Below, one piece after another: positions 8,630 through 16,301 of a DNA stretch of 64,000 bases (within the stretch, counting starts at the first letter, position 1; each line of letters starts with the position of its first letter). The stretch comes from RGIG5612 sp045600845 (GTDB taxonomy: Bacteria > Bacillota > Clostridia > Lachnospirales > Lachnospiraceae). The stretch covers positions 1 to 64,000 of the forward strand of contig JAZRYR010000026.1 of assembly GCA_045600845.1 (NCBI GenBank), in the 5' to 3' direction. The notes below the pieces were generated by a model. It worked only from the letters and a program-made list of their open reading frames with translations, was not told the DNA's origin and did not search any database. Position numbers and translations under genes: made by a program.

Positions 8630-9229
8630 ATGATTATTGGTGTAACAGGTGGTGTCGGTGCCGGGAAATCGACAATACTGGATTATCTAAAAACAAAATA
8701 TCATGCATATATTATTATGGCGGATGATGTGGCAAAAGATTTAATGAATCTGGGCCAGACGGGTTATGATGCTGTGGTTTCGGAATTTGGGACGGACATT
8801 CTTGACCCGGATAAAAATATCGACCGTCCTAAATTATCCTCCATTGTATTTAACAATGATGATAAACTGGAAAAGCTGAACGATCTGATTCATCCTCTGG
8901 TAAAGGATTATATCCTGGAGAAATTCGATTTTTATCGGACCTATATTCCAGACCGGATTGTTGTCCTGGAAGCGGCCCTTCTGATAGAAGAAGGATATAA
9001 AGAGTTTGTAGATGAATTGTGGGCAGTTATTACGAACACCGATGTCCGGATTCAGCGTTTAAAAGAAACCAGAGGTTATTCTGAAGAAAAAGCATTAAGT
9101 ATTATTGATAATCAACTCTCCAATGAAGAGTTTGCTGCAAACTGTGATTTTGTGATCAACAATTCTTATGGTTTAGAAGATACGCAGAGGCAGATAAGGG
9201 AACATCTTGATCGAATTATTAATCAATGA
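8630..9229 (+). CDS. coaE: Dephospho-CoA kinase
   Basis: Catalyses the last step of coenzyme A synthesis, ATP-dependent phosphorylation of the ribose 3'-OH of dephospho-CoA. 199 aa, normal length. The P-loop GGVGAGKST is at residues 7-15, followed by the DD/VAKD lid-region pattern and VVLEAALLIEEG. Its ATG begins immediately after the polA stop, with no gap, so translation is probably coupled. polA-coaE pairing is common in Firmicutes, where mutM often sits between them; here it does not. Confidence 0.95.
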   Translation: MIIGVTGGVGAGKSTILDYLKTKYHAYIIMADDVAKDLMNLGQTGYDAVVSEFGTDILDPDKNIDRPKLSSIVFNNDDKLEKLNDLIHPLVKDYILEKFDFYRTYIPDRIVVLEAALLIEEGYKEFVDELWAVITNTDVRIQRLKETRGYSEEKALSIIDNQLSNEEFAANCDFVINNSYGLEDTQRQIREHLDRIINQ

Positions 9230-10184
9230 AAAGAATTCTGGCGGAAGGCTGGATAAAATCATTTTTAAATATCTGGACAAGGCTCCGGCGAGCTTTGTCT
9301 ATAAAATGCTACGCAAAAAGAATATTGTTCTAAATGATAAAAAAGCTTCCGGTAATGAAATCTTAAATCCGGGGGATTCGGTGAAGTTTTATCTGGCAGA
9401 CGAAACTATTGCAAAATTCCATTCCACCCATAAAGAAACTCCGATTAAAAAAGAGATTCGTTCCTTGATTTGTTTTGAAGATGATAATATCCTTGCTTTG
9501 AATAAACCAGCGGGAATGCTTACCCAAAAAGCTACGGAAAAAGATATCTCTTTGAATGATCTGCTACTTCCATACTTACATCATCCGGATGATGTATTTA
9601 CACCGGGTATTTCCAACCGTTTAGACCGGAATACCAGTGGAATTGTACTGGCAGGTAAAAATTTAAATGCAACCCGCAGCCTTAATGAAATCATCAGAAA
9701 CCGCTGGCTCAGTAAAAAATACATCTGCCTGGTAAAAGGCGAAATTGAGCAAGAACAGACTTTTAAGGCATATCTGTCAAAAAATGAGGAACGCAATCAG
9801 GTAACGGTCCGTCCGGTTCAAACAGAGGAATTTCCTAAAGAGATTATCACCCAGATTCGGCCTTTGGATGGAAATGATAAATACACCCTTCTGGAAGTTG
9901 ACCTCATTACAGGAAAGAGTCATCAGATTCGAGCTCATTTAGCTTATTTAGGCCATCCTTTGGCTGGTGACAATAAATATGGCGATAAGGAATTCAATCA
10001 ATATTTTTCCATGAAATATGGGCTGAAAAACCAGTTTCTTCATGCATATACCGTGGAATTTCATGATATAAAAAACCATTTGGATTATTTAAACGGAAAG
10101 AAAATATGCGCATCTCTTCCGGAAAATCTGATAAAAATTCTTAAAGGAGAAAAAATATGGCAACATGGGACAGCAGAGGCTTAA
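9207..10184 (+). CDS. RluA-family 23S rRNA pseudouridine synthase (RluC/RluD-like)
   Basis: 325 aa. An S4 RNA-binding domain lies at about 12-65, followed by the RluA catalytic domain. Asp140 in NRLDRNTSG is the catalytic aspartate that attacks the uracil. The TTG start at 9207 is supported by AAGGG six bases upstream and makes a 23-nt overlap with coaE. A later paralogue with RluD features is at 26061-26978, so this copy may act on a different site, such as the RluC targets; the target cannot be read from the sequence. It overlaps recU by 28 nt. Confidence 0.9.
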   Translation: MIELLINEKNSGGRLDKIIFKYLDKAPASFVYKMLRKKNIVLNDKKASGNEILNPGDSVKFYLADETIAKFHSTHKETPIKKEIRSLICFEDDNILALNKPAGMLTQKATEKDISLNDLLLPYLHHPDDVFTPGISNRLDRNTSGIVLAGKNLNATRSLNEIIRNRWLSKKYICLVKGEIEQEQTFKAYLSKNEERNQVTVRPVQTEEFPKEIITQIRPLDGNDKYTLLEVDLITGKSHQIRAHLAYLGHPLAGDNKYGDKEFNQYFSMKYGLKNQFLHAYTVEFHDIKNHLDYLNGKKICASLPENLIKILKGEKIWQHGTAEA

Positions 10185-10687
10185 GAGGCTCTCAATTTGA
10201 AAATATAATTAATCAGTCCAATGAAAAATACAGAGAATTACGGCTTGGTTTAGTACAGAAGATACCGACCCCGATCAAACCGGTAGAAATTGATGACAAC
10301 CGTCATATTACTTTGGCTTATTTTGAAAAGAAAAGCACCGTAGACTATATTGGCGTTGTTCAATCCTTCCCGATCTGCTTTGATGCAAAAGAGTGCAAGG
10401 AAAATACCTTCCAGTTATCGAATGTACATGATCATCAGTTTGATTTCATGACGGATTTTGAGGAACAGGGTGGAATCTCCTTTTTACTGATTAATTTTAC
10501 CGGTGCGGATAAATACTACTATATGCGCTACTTTGAATTAAAACAGCTTCTTACAAAAGCAAAAAATGGAGAAAAGAAGAGCGTAAATATTGATGAATTA
10601 GACAGTAATTATTTTATTACCGAAAAGCTGGGTGTGCCTCTGCATTATCTGGAAGGTATTAATATGGACCTGCAGGAGAGAGATTGA
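10157..10687 (+). CDS. recU: Holliday junction resolvase RecU
   Basis: 176 aa. RecU is the Gram-positive Holliday junction resolvase, working with RuvAB and RecA in recombination and chromosome segregation. The N-terminal motif around NSRG-like WDSRGLRG, the conserved STVDYIGVV with Asp63, and the nuclease motif FDAKE with Asp76, Lys78 and Glu79 are all present. The end LEGINMDLQERD also matches the family. ATG 10157 follows AAAGGAG. It lies in a run of overlapping genes, and a 1-nt overlap (TGATG) links it to the radical-SAM gene. In Bacillus recU pairs with a class A PBP gene; no such partner is here. Confidence 0.95.
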   Translation: MATWDSRGLRGSQFENIINQSNEKYRELRLGLVQKIPTPIKPVEIDDNRHITLAYFEKKSTVDYIGVVQSFPICFDAKECKENTFQLSNVHDHQFDFMTDFEEQGGISFLLINFTGADKYYYMRYFELKQLLTKAKNGEKKSVNIDELDSNYFITEKLGVPLHYLEGINMDLQERD

Positions 10688-12567
10688 TGGAAAGAAAAAT
10701 GGCGCTTACGGAGCGTATTTTATTAAATGTGGAAAAACCTGCCCGATATACCGGAGGAGAGGTGAATTCCTGTATGAAAGACCGTGAAAAAGTGGATATC
10801 CGTTTTGCCATGTGTTTTCCGGATTTATATGAAATCGGCATGAGTCATTTAGGCATGCAGATTATTTATTCCATGCTGAATAAAAGAGAAGATATCTGGT
10901 GTGAACGGGTATTTTCGGTCTGGCCGGATCTGCAAAAGATTCTTCTTGAGGAGAAAATACCATTATTTGCCCTGGAAAGCCAGGATCCCATTAAGGATTT
11001 TGATTTTCTTGGCATTACTTTACAGTATGAAATGGCGTACACCAATGTTCTTCAGATTCTGGAGTTATCCCAGATTCCTTTTCATACTGACGAACGCAGT
11101 GAAAGAGACCCGATTGTTATCGGTGGAGGCCCATGTGCCGCCAATCCAGAGCCATTAGCAGACTTTTTCGACCTTTTTTATATTGGAGAAGGTGAAACTG
11201 TATATTATCAGTTAATGGACGTATATAAGGAAAATAAAGTCTCTGGTAGAAGCCGAAAGGATTTCCTTTTGAAAGCTGCTGCCATTGAAGGAATCTATGT
11301 TCCTTCTCTTTATGAGGCATCCTATAACGAAGATGGAACAATAAAATCTTTTGAACCGAAACCGGAATATGAAAACAGTGCTCCAAAAACCGTTTTAAAA
11401 CAGGTAGAGTCGGATTTGAGTAATTCTTTCTATCCGGATAAGCCGGTGATTCCATATGTTCAGGCAACCCAGGACCGGGCAGTCTTAGAGGTGCAGAGAG
11501 GATGCATCCGTGGTTGTCGTTTCTGTCAGGCAGGAATGATTTATCGTCCTTTCCGAACTCGTTCTTTGGATTTTTTAAAGAAGTATGCCAAATTTCTCAT
11601 TGAAAATACCGGTTATGAAGAATTGTCCCTTACTTCCTTAAGCACGAGTGATTATCCATATTTTGCAGAATTAATGGAGTATCTTTTCGAAGAATTCAAA
11701 GACCGAAAAGTCAATATTTCCCTTCCATCTCTCCGTATCGACGAATTTTCCTTAGATGTCATGAGCAAAGTTCAGGATATTAAAAAGAGTTCCCTAACCT
11801 TTGCTCCGGAAGCCGGAACACAGAGAATGCGGGATGTGATCAATAAAGGTATCACGATGGAAGATATTGTGTCTGGATCTACTCTGGCTTTTAAAGGCGG
11901 ATGGAATAAAGTAAAGCTTTACTTTATGCTGGGTCTTCCTACGGAAACGGAAGAAGACATTCTTGGCATTTCCGATTTATCGGAACAGATTGCGAAAATC
12001 TATTATGATACGGTTCCGAAAGAGGAGCGTACGGGTAAAGTTCAGATTACGGTAAGCACTTCTTTCTTTATTCCGAAGCCATTCACACCGTTCCAATGGG
12101 AGCCAATGTATGAACCAGAGGTATATCTGAAGAAAGCCTGCACCTTGAATGATTCCATTAAAGGGCAGTTAAATAAAAAAAGCATCCGTTATAATTGGCA
12201 TGATGCAAAGACTTCCGTAATCGAAGGGCTTCTTGCCCGTGGGGACCGAAGAGTTGGTGAAGTGATAGAAAAAGCATATCAAAATGGTGCTGTTTTTGAT
12301 GCCTGGACCGATTTCTTTGACTATGAAAATTGGATGAAGGCATTGGAGGGCATGGAATACGGAATGGATTTCTTCGTTTACCGAAGAAGAGATTTAAATG
12401 AAATCCTTCCTTGGGATTTCATTGATATTGGTGCTACGAAAGATTTTATGAAGAGGGAATATGCAAAGGCTTTAAAAGCGGAAGTGACACCAAATTGTAA
12501 AGAAAAATGTGCCGGTTGTGGTGCAGGAGTTTTCAAAGGAGGGATCTGCTTTGAAAATAAGAATTAA
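10687..12567 (+). CDS. B12-binding-domain radical SAM protein (TIGR03960 type)
   Basis: 626 aa. The N-terminal part resembles a cobalamin-binding-like domain (about 30-200, with DLYEIGMSHLGMQ and GGGPCAANPEPL). A radical SAM core follows with a 4Fe-4S motif CX3CX2C at Cys273, Cys277 and Cys280. The C-terminus ends in a Cys-rich CX3CXXC segment (CKEKCAGC). It belongs to a conserved, biochemically unassigned family whose gene is almost always next to a TIGR03936/DUF2344 gene and the RNase E/G gene, exactly as here, suggesting a joint role in RNA or ribosome modification (inference). ATG 10687 overlaps the recU stop by one base; an AGGAGAG site precedes it. Confidence 0.9.
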   Translation: MERKMALTERILLNVEKPARYTGGEVNSCMKDREKVDIRFAMCFPDLYEIGMSHLGMQIIYSMLNKREDIWCERVFSVWPDLQKILLEEKIPLFALESQDPIKDFDFLGITLQYEMAYTNVLQILELSQIPFHTDERSERDPIVIGGGPCAANPEPLADFFDLFYIGEGETVYYQLMDVYKENKVSGRSRKDFLLKAAAIEGIYVPSLYEASYNEDGTIKSFEPKPEYENSAPKTVLKQVESDLSNSFYPDKPVIPYVQATQDRAVLEVQRGCIRGCRFCQAGMIYRPFRTRSLDFLKKYAKFLIENTGYEELSLTSLSTSDYPYFAELMEYLFEEFKDRKVNISLPSLRIDEFSLDVMSKVQDIKKSSLTFAPEAGTQRMRDVINKGITMEDIVSGSTLAFKGGWNKVKLYFMLGLPTETEEDILGISDLSEQIAKIYYDTVPKEERTGKVQITVSTSFFIPKPFTPFQWEPMYEPEVYLKKACTLNDSIKGQLNKKSIRYNWHDAKTSVIEGLLARGDRRVGEVIEKAYQNGAVFDAWTDFFDYENWMKALEGMEYGMDFFVYRRRDLNEILPWDFIDIGATKDFMKREYAKALKAEVTPNCKEKCAGCGAGVFKGGICFENKN

Positions 12568-13231
12568 ATTCACAAAAGAGGAATCCGTAAAATATATCGG
12601 CCATCTGGACATCATGCGTTTTTTTCAGAGATGTTTCAACCGGGCAGGAGTTAAAATGTCGTATTCGGAAGGATTCAATCCTCACCAGAAAATGAGTTTT
12701 GCCATGCCTTTAGGCCTTGGGATTACCAGCGTGGGAGAATATGTAGACTGTGAAATAGCAGATGGACAGGATCTGAAAGCCATAGTAGAAAGCATGAATC
12801 AGGTTGCAGGGGATGGTTTTGTAATTCTGGATATAAAAAAAATCAAACCAAATGGAACAAAGGCTATGGCAGCTGTTAAATATGCCAGCTACAAAGTTCT
12901 TTTTGATGAAAAAGTTCTGACAGACCAGGCTCTCCATGCGGCAATTTCCAGCATTTTGGGGAAAGAATCCATAGAGATTCTTAAAAAAACAAAGTCTCTG
13001 GAAAAGATGGTAGATATACGAAAACAGATTATTGACTTATCCAGCAAAGAATATTGTGCTGAAATGATTCTGACTGCCGGAAATGATAATAATTTAAAAG
13101 CGGAAACGGTAGCCGAATTGATTTTAAAGGAAGCGGGTATTGATTATCAGCGGGAATTGGTTAAAATAATCCGGACAGATTTAATTGCAGACAGATTTAT
13201 TTCTTTAATTGATTTTGAAACAGAACGTTAA
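12551..13231 (+). CDS. TIGR03936/DUF2344 family protein, radical-SAM partner
   Basis: 226 aa. The conserved N-terminus (IRIKFTKEESVKYIGHLD, SEGFNPHQKMSFAMPLGLG) identifies the DUF2344 family, which in some species is fused to the preceding radical SAM protein. The function is unknown; partnership in the same pathway is inferred. The TTG start at 12551 is chosen because AAAGGAGGG lies seven bases upstream; the gene thus begins inside the last codons of its neighbour. The stop overlaps the RNase E/G start by one base (TAATG). Confidence 0.88.
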   Translation: MKIRIKFTKEESVKYIGHLDIMRFFQRCFNRAGVKMSYSEGFNPHQKMSFAMPLGLGITSVGEYVDCEIADGQDLKAIVESMNQVAGDGFVILDIKKIKPNGTKAMAAVKYASYKVLFDEKVLTDQALHAAISSILGKESIEILKKTKSLEKMVDIRKQIIDLSSKEYCAEMILTAGNDNNLKAETVAELILKEAGIDYQRELVKIIRTDLIADRFISLIDFETER

Positions 13232-14439
13232 TGAAAAGACAAGGAAAGCTAGTTATTACCAAGATACAGGATTATATTTTTTCATTACTATATGATAACG
13301 ACAACAAAGTAATGCAGATCAACTGCGATGGAAACGAAGACGTTATCCTGAGTAATATTTACATCGGAAGAGTAACAAATATTGTTCCGAACATTAATGC
13401 TGCATTTATTGAATATGCCAAAGGAAAAACCGGTTATTATCCGTTTGAAGATGGAATTGAGCCTTTATTCACAAATTTGGAAAGAGCTGACGGTCCCTTA
13501 AGAATCGGAGATGAACTTCTGGTTCAGGTTTCGAAAGAAGCGGTGGGAAACAAAGAACCTGTTCTGTCTTCCAATATAACTTTCGTGGGAAAATATGTGG
13601 TATTTTCTTTAAAGAACAGAGGAATCTCTTTTTCCAATAAAATTAAGTGGCCGGAATTAAAAGAAGCGATTCATAGTCGTTATGAAAAATTTGGTTTTGA
13701 TCAGTATGGCTTTATCGTCCGTACCAATGCGATGCATGCTTCCATTGACAGTATTTTTGAAGAAATCGAATTTTTCAGTAATTTATGGAAAGCAACAAAC
13801 GATTTACGGTTATATAAAAAAAGCTTTAGCAAGGTATTTCAGGCACCTAAATCCTATATTTCCAGTATTCGGGACGGTTATCATAATGAAGTCGGCCAGA
13901 TAATAACCGATAATGAAGCCATTTATAAGGAAATCCATGAATATCTGGAAGTATATCAACCCATGGATATAAATAAATTAAAGCTTTACGACAATAATGT
14001 TACCTCTTTGCAGACGTTGTATAACGTCAGACGGGATATTCAAGATGCCTTAACGGAAAAAGTATGGTTGAAATCCGGTGGTTATCTGTATATTCAGCCG
14101 ACAGAAGCTTTAGTATCCATTGACGTGAATTCCGGAAAATATGTTTCCAAGAAAGATTCCCAGAAAGAATTTTTGAAAGTTAATCTGGAGGCAGCGGAAG
14201 AAATTGCGCATCAGATCCGGATCCGGAACCTTTCCGGAATCATCATCGTTGATTTTATCAATATGATTCCGAAAGAATATAAAGATTTCCTTTTAAAAGC
14301 CTTTGAACAGTTTGTCTCGGAAGATCCGATCAAAACAACCATTGTGGAAATGACGAAATTAAATCTTGTGGAAATTACCAGAAAGAAAGCAAGAAGGCCT
14401 TTATATGAACTAGTTGATAAAAGTATTCTATTGAAATAG
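13231..14439 (+). CDS. Ribonuclease E/G (Rng-like)
   Basis: 402 aa. An endoribonuclease of the RNase E/G family that cuts single-stranded AU-rich RNA and trims rRNA. An S1-like domain lies near residues 35-125; the DNase I-like catalytic core holds Asp298 (SIDVNSG) and Asp341 (IVDFIN), spaced 43 residues as in E. coli RNase E (303/346). The zinc-link Cys motif and the long C-terminal scaffold of RNase E are missing; the protein ends soon after the core, so it is closer to RNase G. Start overlaps the previous stop. In the same group as the radical-SAM pair. A linker of about 60 bp leads to the next gene. Confidence 0.92.
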   Translation: MKRQGKLVITKIQDYIFSLLYDNDNKVMQINCDGNEDVILSNIYIGRVTNIVPNINAAFIEYAKGKTGYYPFEDGIEPLFTNLERADGPLRIGDELLVQVSKEAVGNKEPVLSSNITFVGKYVVFSLKNRGISFSNKIKWPELKEAIHSRYEKFGFDQYGFIVRTNAMHASIDSIFEEIEFFSNLWKATNDLRLYKKSFSKVFQAPKSYISSIRDGYHNEVGQIITDNEAIYKEIHEYLEVYQPMDINKLKLYDNNVTSLQTLYNVRRDIQDALTEKVWLKSGGYLYIQPTEALVSIDVNSGKYVSKKDSQKEFLKVNLEAAEEIAHQIRIRNLSGIIIVDFINMIPKEYKDFLLKAFEQFVSEDPIKTTIVEMTKLNLVEITRKKARRPLYELVDKSILLK

Positions 14440-14501
14440 AAAAGTTTTTTTGGTAGAATAGTGTGACTTTATGTTGTAAATGCACTACAGAGAGGTGTTT
14501 T

Positions 14502-15461
14502 ATGAGTACACTTATTGAAGAAATTAAATCAGGAAACAAGAATGCGGTTAAAGCGATTTATCAGGAATATGCAAAAGACGTTTATAATTTTGCAAAATCC
14601 ATTACCGGTGACCATGATTCTGCTTTAGCAGCTACAAAAAAGACTTTTGGTAAACTGATCAACAATATCAAAAAAGGCGATGAGCCAAAAGAAATCCGTA
14701 CCGCTCTTTTAAAGATTGCATATGATGAAGCATGTGCTATTGCTATGCCGTCTTTAAATAATGCTCCAGCTCCGGAAATGAATACAGAAGCTGCTCCGGA
14801 ACCGGTTGCAGAAGAACCTGTACCGGAAAGAATCCGTCCGGTCAAAGCGGAAACTCCTGTTGTAACAACAGAATCAGAAGCTCCTGCCCACGAAGAAATC
14901 TATATGCCGAAAGGTGGTTATGATTCTCTTCAGGTAGAAGAACCGATTCGGGAAGAGGTCGAAGAAGCCGCTGAAATGCCACGCAGAAGAAGACCGGAAG
15001 GCGAGGCTGCTCCACGCAGAAGAAGACCGGAAGGTGAAGCTGGTCCTCGTAGAAGAAAACCTTTTGTAGAAAATCCGGAAGGTGAAATGGAAGAACGTCC
15101 TCGTAAAAGAAGACCGATTGTTGAAGAAGCTCCAATCGAAGAGGTGGAAACTTTTGAAGAAGAAGTAGAAACCCCGGAAGAAGAGTACGAAGCTCCAAAG
15201 CCTAAGAAAAAAGCAAAACCGGTTCGTGAAGAAAAACCAGTGGAAGTATATGAAGCTTTTGATGAAGAAGCAGAAGAAGAGGAGGAAGAGGATGATCGTC
15301 CTCGTAACAAAGGACTTTTCATTTTCTGTATTATATTAAATATCGTTCTGATTCTGATTCTCTTATGGTTCCTTGGTGGATTGCTGGTTAACTTAGGAGT
15401 TCTTCCTCAAATGGATTTAGGATACTCCTGGTTCAACAACACGATTTATCCATTGTTCTGA
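14502..15461 (+). CDS. Sigma-70 region-2-like domain fused to an acidic linker and membrane anchor
   Basis: 319 aa. Residues about 1-85 look like an ECF sigma factor region 2 (IKSGNKNAVKAIYQEYAKDVYNFAKSIT... then helical ALAATKKTFGKLINNI), but no region 4 follows. Residues 90-270 are low complexity: Glu/Pro-rich with a basic repeat RRRRPEGEA and related copies near 165-205, then strongly acidic. A single membrane segment (about 272-298) and a short outside tail with LGYSWFNNTIYPLF end the protein. ATG 14502 follows AGAGAGGTG. It could be a membrane-tethered sigma relative or a regulator that binds RNA polymerase or a sigma factor; no function is established. A strong terminator follows it. 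Confidence 0.75.
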   Translation: MSTLIEEIKSGNKNAVKAIYQEYAKDVYNFAKSITGDHDSALAATKKTFGKLINNIKKGDEPKEIRTALLKIAYDEACAIAMPSLNNAPAPEMNTEAAPEPVAEEPVPERIRPVKAETPVVTTESEAPAHEEIYMPKGGYDSLQVEEPIREEVEEAAEMPRRRRPEGEAAPRRRRPEGEAGPRRRKPFVENPEGEMEERPRKRRPIVEEAPIEEVETFEEEVETPEEEYEAPKPKKKAKPVREEKPVEVYEAFDEEAEEEEEEDDRPRNKGLFIFCIILNIVLILILLWFLGGLLVNLGVLPQMDLGYSWFNNTIYPLF

Positions 15462-15470
15462 CGTAAATAA

Positions 15471-15498
15471 ACTGCCGGATTCTTCCGGCAGTTTTCTT
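15471..15498 (+). terminator. Terminator after the sigma-like gene
   Basis: The stem ACTGCCGGA/TCCGGCAGT (15471-15479 with 15484-15492) with a 4-nt loop is followed by a T-rich run. Confidence 0.85.
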
Positions 15499-15508
15499 AT
15501 ATATTCTG

Positions 15509-15537
15509 TTGACTTTTCTTTTTTTATTTGATAAACT
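15509..15537 (+). promoter_or_regulatory. Promoter of rplU-rpmA
   Basis: TTGACT (15509-15514), a 17-bp spacer and TAAACT (15532-15537) lie just past the terminator and about 90 bp before rplU. Confidence 0.55.
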
Positions 15538-15544
15538 TTCATAG

Positions 15545-15627
15545 TTGGCCGCGCAGTGAGGTTTTTTAAGATTGTAAATGATATTTGCAACACCGTAATT
15601 GGCGAGTATATTTTTAGGAGGTACGTT
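15545..15627 (+). ncRNA. Leader of rplU, possibly an L21 autoregulatory leader
   Basis: About 80 bases separate the promoter from rplU. In Firmicutes a structured L21 leader is known at this place. The sequence has short complementary stretches and the GGCGAGTAT block just before the AGGAGG site. I cannot fold it here, so the call rests mainly on position. Confidence 0.35.
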
Positions 15628-15939
15628 ATGTACGCAATCATTGCAACTGGTGGAAAACAATACAAAGTTTCCGAAGGTGACAAAGTTAGAGTTGAAAAAC
15701 TCGAAGGTGAAGTTGGTTCTGTAGTATCTTTCGACCGTGTTCTCATGGTAAGTGATGAAGCAGTAACCGTTGGTAATCCTACTGTTGAAGGCGCTGTAGT
15801 TGAAGGCAAAATCGTTGACCAGGGCAAAGCGAAAAAGGTAATCGTTTACAAATATAAACCAAAAACCGGTTATCATAAGAAAAATGGTCATAGACAGCTT
15901 TTTACTGAAGTAGAAATTACAAAAGTTTCATTAGGCTGA
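15628..15939 (+). CDS. rplU: Ribosomal protein bL21
   Basis: 103 aa, normal length. Begins MYAIIATGGKQYKVSEGD and ends GHRQLFTEVEITKVSL, both diagnostic. It binds 23S rRNA in the large subunit. ATG 15628 follows AGGAGG at seven bases. The rpmA gene follows after 36 bp. In most Firmicutes the protease gene prp (ysxB) sits between rplU and rpmA; here there is no reading frame for it. Confidence 0.97.
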   Translation: MYAIIATGGKQYKVSEGDKVRVEKLEGEVGSVVSFDRVLMVSDEAVTVGNPTVEGAVVEGKIVDQGKAKKVIVYKYKPKTGYHKKNGHRQLFTEVEITKVSLG

Positions 15940-15975
15940 AAACAAGTATTAGTGTTTGAAAAGGAGTTGAGATAA

Positions 15976-16236
15976 ATGGCACATAAAAAAGGTGTGGGTT
16001 CAACACGTAACGGTAGAGATTCCGAGTCCAAGCGTTTAGGCGCAAAAAGAGCAGATGGACAGTTTGCTAAAGCTGGTAACATTTTATACAGACAGAGAGG
16101 CACAAAGATTCATCCAGGTGAGAACGTTGGTATTGGTAAAGATGATACATTATTCGCACTTAAAGATGGAAAAGTAAGCTTCCACAGATTAGGAAGAGAT
16201 AAGACTCAGGTTTCTATCATTCCTGTAGAAGAGTAA
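15976..16236 (+). CDS. rpmA: Ribosomal protein bL27, without the cleaved N-terminal extension
   Basis: 86 aa. Starts MAHKKGVGSTRNGRDSESKRLG; its N-terminus reaches the peptidyl-transferase centre. Most Firmicutes make L27 with a 9-10-residue extension that the Prp protease removes. Here an in-frame stop codon directly precedes ATG 15976, so no extension can be encoded, and no prp gene lies in the operon. AAAGGAG gives the binding site. A terminator follows the gene. Confidence 0.97.
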   Translation: MAHKKGVGSTRNGRDSESKRLGAKRADGQFAKAGNILYRQRGTKIHPGENVGIGKDDTLFALKDGKVSFHRLGRDKTQVSIIPVEE

Positions 16237-16248
16237 CTCAAAACTAAG

Positions 16249-16284
16249 GGCTTCAAATCAAAGGATTTGAAGCCTGCTTTTTTT
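16249..16284 (+). terminator. Terminator of rplU-rpmA
   Basis: The stem GGCTTCAAATC/GATTTGAAGCC (16249-16259 with 16264-16274), loop AAAG, then a T-run. Its right arm contains the -35 box of the obgE promoter. Confidence 0.9.
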
Positions 16285-16295
16285 CTGAATATAAT
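16267..16295 (+). promoter_or_regulatory. obgE promoter predicting a leaderless mRNA
   Basis: TTGAAG (16267-16272), a 17-bp spacer and a perfect TATAAT (16290-16295). ATG 16302 lies six bases after the -10 box, and there is no ribosome binding site. The geometry is the same as upstream of polA. Confidence 0.65.
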
Positions 16296-16301
16296 AAAAA
16301 C

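Noticed and set aside
14842..15322. Long leftward frames opposite the sigma-like gene
   Set aside because: They are mirror readings of the Glu/Pro/Arg-rich repeats and consist of Ser/Leu-rich low-complexity sequence.
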